From positions 62,001 through 126,000 of the forward strand of contig QJNS01000168.1 of assembly GCA_004154925.1 (NCBI GenBank): a DNA stretch of 64,000 bases, given 5' to 3'. This DNA is from Monosporascus cannonballus (Eukaryota > Ascomycota > Sordariomycetes > Xylariales). Made by a program: the position numbers and the translations under genes. Positions 55,590 to 64,000 of this stretch are shown here, in pieces. Position 1 is the stretch's first letter, and each line of letters opens with the position of its first letter. A model generated the notes under the pieces. The model was not told where the DNA came from and made no database searches. It worked only from the letters and a program-made list of their open reading frames with translations.

Positions 55590-56845
55590 AACAGATCAAT
55601 CCTTATTTAATATGCAAGAATTTTATGAGTGACTATGTGGGTTAACAGATGGAGAAGGTAACTTCTATTTTGTATTTTCACCGCTTCGCTTATCCGGAGG
55701 ATTAGAAAAAAGAAAAGGCTCGGCTAATTCTTACCAATTCTTTTTCCAGATTCAGCTTCATATTGACGACTTTCACGCTTTACTTCATATTAGATATATT
55801 CTAGGTTTAGGTAGAGTATCAGAGTTTAAAAATACGTGTATATTTAGAGTTGATAATATCGAAGATATTAAAAAAATAATAAAAATCTACCGCCTTTGGC
55901 TTATGCTCCGCATTAGAAGAATATACTTTAAATAGCACTAAATTGCTAAACTTCTTTAATTTCAAAGAGGCTTTCGAGTTATATATCAACTCTAGTAGTA
56001 AAACACTAGATCTGGTTCAAAAACTCGAAGGAATCAAAAGTGGTATAAATAGTAAAAGAACTGATTATAAATTACCTGCATATCATCAATATAGGATTAC
56101 TCCTTATTGACTACTAGGCTTCATCGAAGCTGAAGGTTCATTTTTCATTAAATCTAAAGAATTAAGCTTAATCTTTAATATTAGTCAAGCGTTTATTGAT
56201 TTAGATTTATTGGAGGGTATACAGAAGTTTTTACAAAAATTGGGAGGTCCTGAATTAAATAAATTAGATAAGGCTAACAATGGAGTGAGACTTGTAATTA
56301 GCAAAAATGAATTAGGTAATAAAAAATTATGTCAAATAATAGTTAACCAACATGATTTCATTCGAGAAGCTTTAATACCTTTTTTAAATTCGCTAAATTA
56401 ACAAAGGAAAAAGAAAAAAGATTTTGAAGATTGAGCTAGTATCTTGATGCTTCGTGATAAAGGGTTTCAATACACAGATGACGGTTTAAGACTAATAGAA
56501 TTAATTATTAGTCAAATGAATAGCCGTAGATTATCTAACTCAGGTATGGCAACAATAGATAGAGAGCTTTTATATAAAGATATTAACCTTATGTTAAGTA
56601 AACCTTCTAACTTAGAGATTAGAAATGGGAACATTTGAATAATTTCACATAATAGGTTTATTAATGGAGTGGTACAGAATTAAATACAACTTATAGATGA
56701 GAAGGGAGAAGTAGCCGAAACATTTTACACATTTAAAGATTGTGCTAACTATTTGGAGGTATCTTTACAAACTATTCCTAACAGAATTAACAAGAATAGT
56801 TTATTTAAATTTAAAGGTAAACTCCACAGTCTTAAAAAGGTATAA
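55590..56845 (+). pseudogene. LAGLIDADG endonuclease broken by a GC-rich insert
   Basis: EWLCGLTDGEGNFYFVFS (about 55627), FFFQIQLHIDDFHALLH and IFRVDNIEDIKKI are in one frame. At about 55891 an insert reading CCTTTGGCTTATGCTCCGCA shifts it. It then resumes EEYTLNSTKLLNFF, LLGFIEAEGSFFIKSKE (about 56110), a TAA at 56399, and LRDKGFQYTDDGLRLIELII to KFKGKLHSLKKV. The insert matches 25264 and 59480. Confidence 0.8.
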
Positions 56846-57250
56846 TATACTAATTAAAGTGATAAAGTTCTTCATTATGTTTGCTTATCTATAAGTTTAA
56901 GTAAAATATAAATATATTTATATATAAATTAGTAATCTGAAAATATTTGTTAACCCTAAATTAAATAATTCATTTAATATTAAAAAATATATAGTGAAAT
57001 TATTAAATAGCTAGTGTTGTTGCTGGTACTAGCGTGGTTGTTTATTAAGTTTATGACTCGTCAACTTCAGGAAAAGTTCCCGAGGGGCGGAGGTGGGACA
57101 TAAACAGCAAAAATAGTGTATATATAATTATTATAGGAGCTTGCGCCTCCAAGGAGTAATTTTCAAAATAGACCGTTCTAATTCGAAAGTTTTAATACTA
57201 TTTGCTCTTTATATAGGTTATCTTAAAACGTAGTGGGTGGAAGAAGCAAG
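56846..57250 (+). other. Spacer
   Basis: No gene recognised. Contains AGGAGCTTGCGCCTCC (about 57137), a dispersed GC-rich unit that is itself palindromic. Confidence 0.55.
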
Positions 57251-57332
57251 GAAAAGTTGCTATTGGTAGGGTAAGATATTTGCTAAATATTGTGTAGAAT
57301 TACATATAGGTGTTCGAATCACCTCTTTTCCG
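57251..57332 (+). tRNA. trnS: tRNA-Ser (anticodon GCT)
   Basis: Acceptor GGAAAAG/CTTTTCC, D arm TATTGGTAGGGTA, anticodon arm GATAT-TTGCTAA-ATATT (GCT), long variable arm (TGTAGAATTACA), T arm AGGTG-TTCGAAT-CACCT. Confidence 0.9.
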
Positions 57333-57385
57333 CTGGAGGTTTCCTCGCTAATTTTTAGCGCATGAAAACTAAAATATACTTTTTT

Positions 57386-57456
57386 AAGAGTATAGTTTAA
57401 TGGTAAAATAGGGAGCTTCAACCTCCAAATTCTCAGTTCAAATCTGAGTACTCTTG
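57386..57456 (+). tRNA. trnW: tRNA-Trp (anticodon TCA)
   Basis: Acceptor AAGAGTA/TACTCTT, D arm AGTTTAATGGTAAAAT, anticodon stem GGAG/CTCC around CTTCAAC (TCA), T arm CTCAG-TTCAAAT-CTGAG. TCA reads both UGA and UGG, which explains the many in-frame TGA codons. Three relatives (16300, 18112, 59652) carry an extra A in the loop and lack an intact acceptor, so this is the functional gene. Confidence 0.93.
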
Positions 57457-58955
57457 TAATTCATCCTTTACGAAGGTAAAAAACAAAACTTATTTAACTA
57501 TGAAAAAAATGATGAACAAATTTTATATAAATAAATTTAGAGGTGTTAACTTTTTAAGTTTTAATAGGACTGCCTCTAGCTTTTATCATGCTGCCGTTTG
57601 CTGATATCTTTCTAGTCATGTATCCTTTATGTTACCGATTATACCACGTTTTTATTCTACTTAGGAAAAAATTATAAAATTGTATTATTACCTTCTGTTC
57701 TTTATAAAGAAAGTTTTTTATCTGGATTAAAGAGGGTATTGCAATCTTTGATTAAAAAAGATAAATCATATAAATTGGAATACTATATACAGACTAAGGG
57801 TGGTACTATAGATTTTTGAAACAATGTTGATAGATTTAAAGAGATTTTAAATTCTGTTTCATTAAAGAAGTTTTATATTATAGATAGAGAAATTATAAAG
57901 AACAATTTATTTTTTATATTATTTCTTTGTTCATTATTATTTAACGGGTATGTTATAGTATTTTGACCTGTATTGAATATATGACAAATCGTTTCTGTTT
58001 TTGTTATGTTAGTTTGTATTATAATACCTAAATTAAGGATTCTGATATTAAATTATTCAATTAATGCATTATGAATCATATTAAACGTATTTGTTTTTTT
58101 AATTATTTTAGGTTTATCTATCATTGTTGTTTATTATAGTGGTTTATTAAGTATTGATTTAAATATTCTATCTTTTAATGATGCTTTGGATTTAGCCAAA
58201 ACTACTTTAAGTAGTTGGTTATTATTTTTAATGGTTGCTAAAATTATAAGTTTGGTTATTAATAGTAATAATTTAGATGAATTTTATATTAATTTATTAA
58301 GATTATTATTAGCTTTAAGTGTTTTAGCTTTTTTCTCTATGATTCTTTCTTTTATATTTTCAATGTTTACGGGTATTTTGGTGGGAAGTTCATTAGTATA
58401 TTTTGACAATTTCGATGTTTTGAAAATGGAAAACAACTCTCAAGATGGTCATCAAGCTGAAACTGGTATTAAGCAGGATGATGTTAGGGGAGGAGAGGAT
58501 AATAAAAAAGAGGAGGATCAAAAGCCAAATCCTAATTCAAATCCTCAATACCTGACAATTCAGGTAATAACTGTCCTGTCTGTACTATTATTGATAAAGT
58601 AGAAGCAAGATGGGAGGATAGTGATTTGGATCCAAAAACTAACCAATTAAATAAAACTGGTAAAGCACATGACTTTACTCAAGAAGAGGGAGATATTGTA
58701 CGTGAAGCTCGTAATGATGCGATTGGGGATGAGGAGTCTGCTATTAATAAACATCAATATCTAGATAGAAGTGAATTAACTCCATCAGGTATTAACGCCA
58801 AAGAAGGAGATCTTTTGGTTAAATCTAACAGATCTCCCGAAGGAAGGTACGAAGCTTGTACAAACAAAAGGAACATCTTAATCAAACTCATGGAGCTTTA
58901 CCGATGTATGATGATAAATTTCATAATAACAATAATAATAATAATAATAATTAAT
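57457..58955 (+). pseudogene. Orphan membrane/acidic ORF between trnW copies, frameshifted
   Basis: Not recognised. The leader AATTCATCCTTTACGAAGG (57461) is followed by ATG 57501 and a peptide ending VSFMLPIIPRFYST and TAG (57662). In the next frame GKNYKIVLLPSVLYKESF leads to several hydrophobic segments (LFFILFLCSLLF, IILNVFVFLIILGLSI, LLLALSVLAFFSMILSFIF) and an acidic tail (GGEDNKKEEDQ). A second slip at about 58550 leads to NCPVCTIIDKVEARWEDSD, and a third at about 58866 to HGALPMYDDKFH and a poly-Asn (AAT) tract. Confidence 0.55.
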
Positions 58956-59616
58956 TTTTAATTGATATATTAAGTATGTAATATAGTAGAGGTTAACTAC
59001 TGTATTTGATGGAAGACAGGTAATGATGGAATAATGTAACCATGTAATAGTGGAACAATGGTGGTAATAGTGGTGAAAAAAAAAAAATAATTGTTTATTT
59101 TATACTTGGAGGTAGTTATATATCAAAAGCTTGGATATATAGTGATGGATGTAGGGTGTCTTCCTATTTTCAATTTTTGATTATGGTGAAGATTGGTAAC
59201 AAGTATTTTATTTTTAAAGAAACGCGGAATGCGGAAGGAACCCACATAACAACCCACAAAAAAAAGCTTACTTATGAGAGTAATCCGTCTTGTTACCCCC
59301 CAGAAGAATCCTTAATTATGAGAGGAGAACGTTCATCAAATCAGTTTTTGATGATCGTTCAAATCTCAGCTGTAGTGAGAAAACGCCTACACTTTTTGTA
59401 GAAGTTTAATTATCCCAGCAAATTTAGCGGATGGCTATTTTTACCTTTTTTTTGTTTCCTCCTTTAATATATTAGGAAGGCTTATGCTCCGCATTAGACT
59501 TTAAGACTTAGAAAATGAAAAAAAAAAGAAATGTTTATCTCCTCATTAGCTGTTATCAACCTGAGTTTATCGGTACGTAGTGTGATCACTTCTTTTCACT
59601 TTTGGTTTTGTAGTTA
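58956..59616 (+). other. Spacer
   Basis: No gene recognised. AGGAAGGCTTATGCTCCGCA at about 59473-59492 matches units at 25264 and 55895. From 59617, TAATTTTTAGCGCATGAAAA repeats 57350. Confidence 0.55.
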
Positions 59617-59651
59617 ATTTTTAGCGCATGAAAACGAAAATATACTTTTTT

Positions 59652-59716
59652 AAGAGTATAGTCTAATGGAAATATAGGGAGCATTCAACCTCCAAATCCT
59701 CAGTTCAATTCTGAGT
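59652..59716 (+). pseudogene. trnW-derived sequence upstream of nad6
   Basis: AAGAGTATAGTCTAATGG, AGGGAGCATTCAACCTCC and TCAGTTCAATTCTGAG, with the extra A in the loop and acceptor 3' strand changed to TACGCTG. Flanks (59617-59651 and AATTCATCCTTTACGAAGG at 59751) match those of trnW (57350, 57461). So trnW plus flanks was duplicated around the orphan ORF. Confidence 0.82.
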
Positions 59717-59792
59717 ACGCTGGCCGTTAACGAGAGTTAATGAGTTGGCACAATTCATCCTTTACGAAGGTAAAAAGAAAATATATATAAAT

Positions 59793-60025
59793 ATGAATAA
59801 TTTGTTTATTATATACGAAACTTATACAAATGGTTATAGAACAGATATATTAGATATTTTATCATTATTGGCAATTTTATGTGGTATACTTGTTATTATT
59901 AGTAAAAACCCCATAGTATCCGTACTCTTTTTAATAGGTTTATTTGCGAATATATCCTGTTATTTAATAATGTTAGGTTTAAGTTTTATAGGTTTATCTT
60001 ATTTAATTGTTTATATTGGAGCGGT
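59793..60025 (+). CDS. nad6: nad6 exon 1 (NADH dehydrogenase subunit 6)
   Basis: MNNLFIIYETYTNGYRTDIL then LAILCGILVIISKNPIVSVL, LFANISCYLIMLGLSFIGLS and YLIVYIGA with GT of a Val codon. The YIGAV motif is the hallmark of subunit 6 of complex I. The rest of the Val codon and SILFLFILM are at 61883. The preceding leader AATTCATCCTTTACGAAGG is shared with two endonuclease genes in nad1 intron 2. Confidence 0.95.
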
Positions 60026-61457
60026 TATAAAACGTATATGTATTAATTTAGCTGCGTTGGTTCAAATCCAACTCTACAAGGTACTTTTAATTCTAATCAA
60101 ATTTTCTCAATTGGATATTAGCTGCTGCGGTAATTCTTCTTATATGACTTCAAGTTATCCTAGGTTTTACTTTAAGGAACCGATTAAATTAAACGGTAAA
60201 AAATTTTATTCTACTTTGTCTTGCTCTGATAAAGAGGATGAAGAGTTTCTTAAATGATTTGTAGGATTTTCAGATGGGGAGTCTAATTTCACTATAGTAT
60301 TTCAAAAAGATAAAAATGGTAATATTACAGGAGCTAGTTTCAGATTTATTATTGAGTTACATAAGGATGACTTAAATACTTTAAAATATATAAAAAGTAA
60401 ATTAAATTTAGGTAATGAAGTAGCAGTGTATGGTAATAGTTGTAAATTTACTATTATACATCGTAAAGATATTAATAAATTAATATCTATATTTGATAAA
60501 TATAATTTAAATACAACTAAATACCTTGATTATTTAGATTTTAAAAAAGCTTTTAATTTATATTATGAAAATAATAGAATAGATAAGAGAACTCTAATTG
60601 ATGAATTGTTAAGAATAAAAAATGGAATGAATAATAGTCGAATTGATTTTAATTTCCCTAGCGATTATAATATAAAAATTTCTAATTCTTGATTATTAGG
60701 GCTCATAGAGGGTGAAGGTACATTCTATTTAGATAGAAGTATGTTTAGACCAGTTTTTGACATTGGACTTTCTAAGGTACAACTTCCTGTTATAGAAAAA
60801 ATAAAAGAGTATTTAGAAAATAATTTAGGGTTTGATAAGTATTCTATGTTTAAATTAAAAAATTCATCAGCTATTACAATTATAGAAACTAAATCTATGA
60901 ATAATTCTAAGCCGTTTATAAGACTTAAAATTTTAAATAATAATATCTTAACTAATTATTTTATACCCTTTTTGGATAATATGACATTTATTACTAAGAA
61001 AGGTAAAGATTTCAATGATTTTAAAATTATAAACATGGCTGTCTATAATGGAGCCTACAGAAATGAAGAAATTAAACCCTTAATATTAAAATTATCATAT
61101 ACTATGAATAACTATAGATTATCTAGCAACTCAGAAGCCGAAAAGATCCCTAGTTTATCTAAAGAAATCTTAGATAGAATAATAAATGCAAAACCTACTA
61201 TTATACATCTAGGTGATGGTCGTCAGTTAGATATTATAACTAGAAAACAGGTAAATAGGCGTTGAACGAACTGTGTATATGAAATAATTTTAAATACTGG
61301 AGAAATAATCTTAGCTTCTACTTTAAATGAGGCAGCTGTAATTTTAAATGTAGATTTTAGAACAGTAAGGAGACATTTGGATTCCTTATCTTCAGAGGGA
61401 GATTTTGTTAAAGTTAAGGCAAACCAAGTTAGAAGAGTACCGGTTTTTTATCGTTAG
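60026..61457 (+). CDS. LAGLIDADG endonuclease fused to nad6 exon 1
   Basis: Continuous with exon 1. After a linker containing GKKFYSTLS (60199-60225) come motif 1 FVGFSDGESNF (about 60258) and motif 2 LLGLIEGEGTF (about 60693), then a long C-terminal region ending with a NUMOD1-like TLNEAAVILNVDFRTVRRHL. TGA Trp at 60255, 60690 and 61263; stop TAG 61455-61457. Close paralogue of the rns intron ORF at 44645. Confidence 0.88.
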
Positions 61458-61882
61458 TCTTATCCAATATTTGTTACTTTAAATAAATAGGTACAAGTAC
61501 TATTATTATTATTATTTTTGTAGGCTGGCTACGCAGCAGTAATAATAAAAGAAAATAGAAGAATTAAGAGCACAGGTTTAGAAAGAAGGTTACAACCGTA
61601 CTATTCCATACTTGTAGAAAAAATAAGTGAAAACGGTTAAGAATATCCTGATTTAAGACCGTCGGCAGTTGTAAATGTCGCTACAGACTGGTTCACTGGG
61701 GTTAGGTTTAAATACCTGTCTAAATGTACAGTCGGATTCTAAAATGAATGTATTTTCATAGGGAGAAAGGACAACTCTTAACAATTTATATTGTAGGGTG
61801 ATCATCAATACGTATGATAGTAACTCCTTGATGAATTTAGTATTAATTAATAACTATATTCATCTTAAGTTAATTAGAATTG
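60026..61882 (+). other. nad6: nad6 group I intron
   Basis: The 3' core after the ORF is GAAAACGGTTAAGAATATC (61629), AGACCGTCGGCAGTTGTAAA (about 61657), CGCTACAGACTGG (about 61679), TGTACAGTCGGATTC (about 61724), nearly the same as the rns intron at 44645. Boundaries restore Val (GT|A) and Ser-Ile-Leu. Confidence 0.86.
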
Positions 61883-62327
61883 ATCTATATTGTTTTTATT
61901 TATTTTAATGTTAATAAATATTAGAATAAGTGAATTACAAAGCAATACTAGTAATAGTATACCTTTAGCTATCGCTATAGCGATATCTTTTAATTATCCT
62001 ATTTTTCAATTATTACCTTACAATATAGCTATATTAAATAACTATTATAATTTAAACAATATTTTATATAATATCTCTTTAAATCAAGATAATAAAAAAG
62101 TGGATTTAAATACATCTAATGATGATATACATTTTGTAACAAGTAAGATATGAGATGGGGCGATAGTTGAAAATAGTGATATTACCAGTATTGGTAATGT
62201 CATATATACAAATTATAATATATGACTTATAATAGCTAGTTTTATATTATTATTAGCGATGGTTGGTGCGATTGTAATTACTATTAAGAGTGGTACAAGC
62301 GGGTCATATCAAGGTAATCATAATTAA
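61883..62327 (+). CDS. nad6: nad6 exon 2
   Basis: SILFLFILMLINIRISELQS, IPLAIAIAISFNYPIFQLLP and a C-terminal helix LIIASFILLLAMVGAIVITI, ending GNHN, TAA 62325-62327. TGA Trp at KIWDG and NIWLI. With exon 1, about 225 residues, normal for fungal Nad6. Confidence 0.93.
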
Positions 62328-62816
62328 ATCTAGTTATACACCGAGTAATTAATTACAGTTTTAAATCGTTTTCTAAAGAGTTCCCTTATTTTTCGGATCA
62401 GCAAGCGACCCCCCAAAATTATGCGAAGCAGCGAAGCAGCGAAGCAGCGAAGCAGCGAAGCAGGGCTTATATATTCGCATAATTTTGGGGGTAAGGAGGC
62501 GATCTAGACTTTATCACCAAAAGATTTTTTCCACTTTATCCCTGCGTAGTAAAGTAGAGAATATTACTAAAAAAAAAGGTATTGGTGCATTATTTATATT
62601 TTTGGTTATTTATTTTATTTAGAATTATTCTAAAAAAAAATATGTTAATTTAAAGATAAAATATAGTAGTACAACTACTAAGATATAAGTTTGAGTCTTA
62701 TACATACTTGCTTGTTCTATTTGATTTAATAATAATAATAAATAAAATAACAAGTATTGTGATAAATTTATCACAATTTTTATTTTTACAATAATTTAAT
62801 TTTTTATAAATATACA
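62328..62816 (+). other. Spacer between nad6 and cox2-like gene
   Basis: No gene. It holds the 18-bp hairpin listed at 62410 and AT-rich sequence up to the ATG at 62817. Confidence 0.6.
62410..62491 (+). terminator. Long hairpin with 8-nt tandem repeat in its loop
   Basis: CCCCCAAAATTATGCGAA (62410-62427) pairs perfectly with TTCGCATAATTTTGGGGG (62474-62491). The loop contains about five GCGAAGCA units. Such a structure after nad6 could end or process a transcript, or be a mobile double-hairpin element; function is inference. Confidence 0.5.
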
Positions 62817-64000
62817 ATGAATATTACACTAATACTTTTTTTAATAGGAATCCTAGGATTAATTAATATTTATATATACTCATATGAATATATAAATATT
62901 ATTAAGGATATTATTATTTTTGAAGATAATGGTATTATATTTTACTTAGTTATAATTTTATTATCCCTAACATGAATAATATTATGTAAAATAAGAAATT
63001 ATATTGAAATTAAGTTTTATAAATTACTAAATCAGAATATTATTTTAGAATTAATATGAACTATGATTCCTGCAATTATATTAATATTAATAGCATTCCC
63101 TTCATTCAAATTATTATATTTAATGGATGAAGTTAATGATTCTTCAATGTCAGTCTTAGCAGAGGGACACCAATGATATTGAAGCTATCAATACCCTGAT
63201 TTCTTAAATTCAGACGACGAGTTTATAGAACTTGATTTATATTTAGTACCAGAATCTGATTTAAATCCTAAATCTGATTCTGATTCTTATTCTAAATATT
63301 TTAGGGATTTATTTGAATCTATATTTTTAAATTTATTTAAATCTCTATTAACGGATGGTAAAGATAGTATTTATATACAGAAGGCATTTCAACCAGTTCA
63401 ATTTACTACTAAGTTTCAAAAATTGGTTTTGTCCAATATGGGACATTATGAGAAATATACATATCAATTTAATATCATTAGTATTGATATTGATTTAGAT
63501 GAAAAACTCTTAATGAATAAATTACCTGACGTGGAAAATCTTTCTACAAATAAATTAGAAAATTTATTATTTGCTTATGATATAAATTCTATTTTTTTTT
63601 TTGAGGAATTTTCCTTTGAATTAAATTATGATATTTATGTAAATTCAGATATTAATACTGATAGCTCAAATATTAGTTCAAATAGCTCAATAAGTACAAT
63701 ATATACTGACTTATGATCTTCTAATTCTAGTCAATCTTCTACCCATTTTTTTCGTGTGTTAGAACAACGTTATCACATTTTGGAAAATAGAGATTTAGAT
63801 ATAGAAGGAAGTTTAGATCAATTAATAGGTGGATTAGGTACAGATCAGGATTTAATAGATACTATAACATTTATTTTTAATCAGGCTGAGAATTTAACAG
63901 AGTTAAATTCTCAGCGACTTTGGATAGAAAACGATTTACGTAGGGTTACAGAGTTAATATTGGAGCAAAGTAGAGATTATCAAATGGATACTTTTAGGAT
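62817..64000 (+). CDS. cox2: cox2-like gene with long in-frame insertion (3' end beyond window)
   Basis: Residues about 77-150 are clearly subunit 2 of complex [45 protein letters not shown] and [12 protein letters not shown], with two transmembrane helices. TGA is Trp in GHQWYW. The N-terminus lacks the usual D-x-P-x-P-W opening. After PESDL, where the copper-A beta domain should follow, the frame runs for at least 245 residues of unrelated Asp/Ser/Asn-rich sequence ([56 protein letters not shown]) to the window edge without a stop. It could also be a divergent extra cox2. Confidence 0.8.

Noticed and set aside
59652..59716. A second functional trnW
   Set aside because: Extra base in the anticodon loop and a non-pairing acceptor end.

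Overview
The window is mitochondrial DNA from a fungus. It is AT-rich and uses genetic code 4: TGA stands at conserved tryptophan positions in cox1, nad1, nad4, nad6 and in almost every endonuclease gene. Everything identifiable is on the + strand. The order cox1 - trnR - nad1 - nad4 - atp8 - atp6 - rns - tRNAs - nad6 is the order known from many filamentous ascomycetes (Pezizomycotina), so I infer that group; no species can be named from sequence alone. Few genes over 64 kb suggest a large, intron-swollen mitogenome.

Layout. 1-9270: 3' half of cox1 in six exon pieces, with six group I introns carrying GIY-YIG or LAGLIDADG homing endonuclease genes (HEGs). 9271-12736: a free-standing HEG, a displaced second copy of the cox1 3' end, an orphan ORF and trnR(tct). 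12737-23389: nad1 in three exons. Its second intron is 5.9 kb and holds a GIY-YIG gene broken into four pieces by three LAGLIDADG insertions; another HEG is fused to a duplicate nad1 tail. 23523-30027: an intact intronless nad4, then a free HEG, then a displaced intron-bearing second nad4 3' half. 30028-37282: atp8, atp6 (one intron holding a LAGLIDADG gene nested in a GIY-YIG gene), two orphan ORFs and a second trnR. About 38020-49612: the small-subunit rRNA gene rns, interrupted by two adjacent group II introns (one with a reverse transcriptase), three group I introns and one group II intron with a LAGLIDADG gene. 49613-59790: tRNA genes (G, Y, N, K, G, D, S, W), tRNA fragments, decayed HEGs and orphan ORFs. 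59793-62327: nad6 with one intron. 62817-64000: a cox2-like gene with a very long in-frame insertion, running off the window.

How it works together. cox1, cox2, nad1, nad4, nad6, atp6 and atp8 encode inner-membrane subunits of complexes I, IV and V. rns and the tRNAs serve mitochondrial translation. Most of the remaining DNA is selfish: self-splicing introns and their endonucleases or reverse transcriptase. Recurrent themes are 3' ends of host genes duplicated on either side of a HEG (cox1, nad1, nad4, rns), HEGs placed behind copies of the leaders and start regions of nad1, nad4 and nad6, HEGs nested in other HEGs, side-by-side introns (cox1, rns), and short GC-rich repeats that have broken several ORFs.
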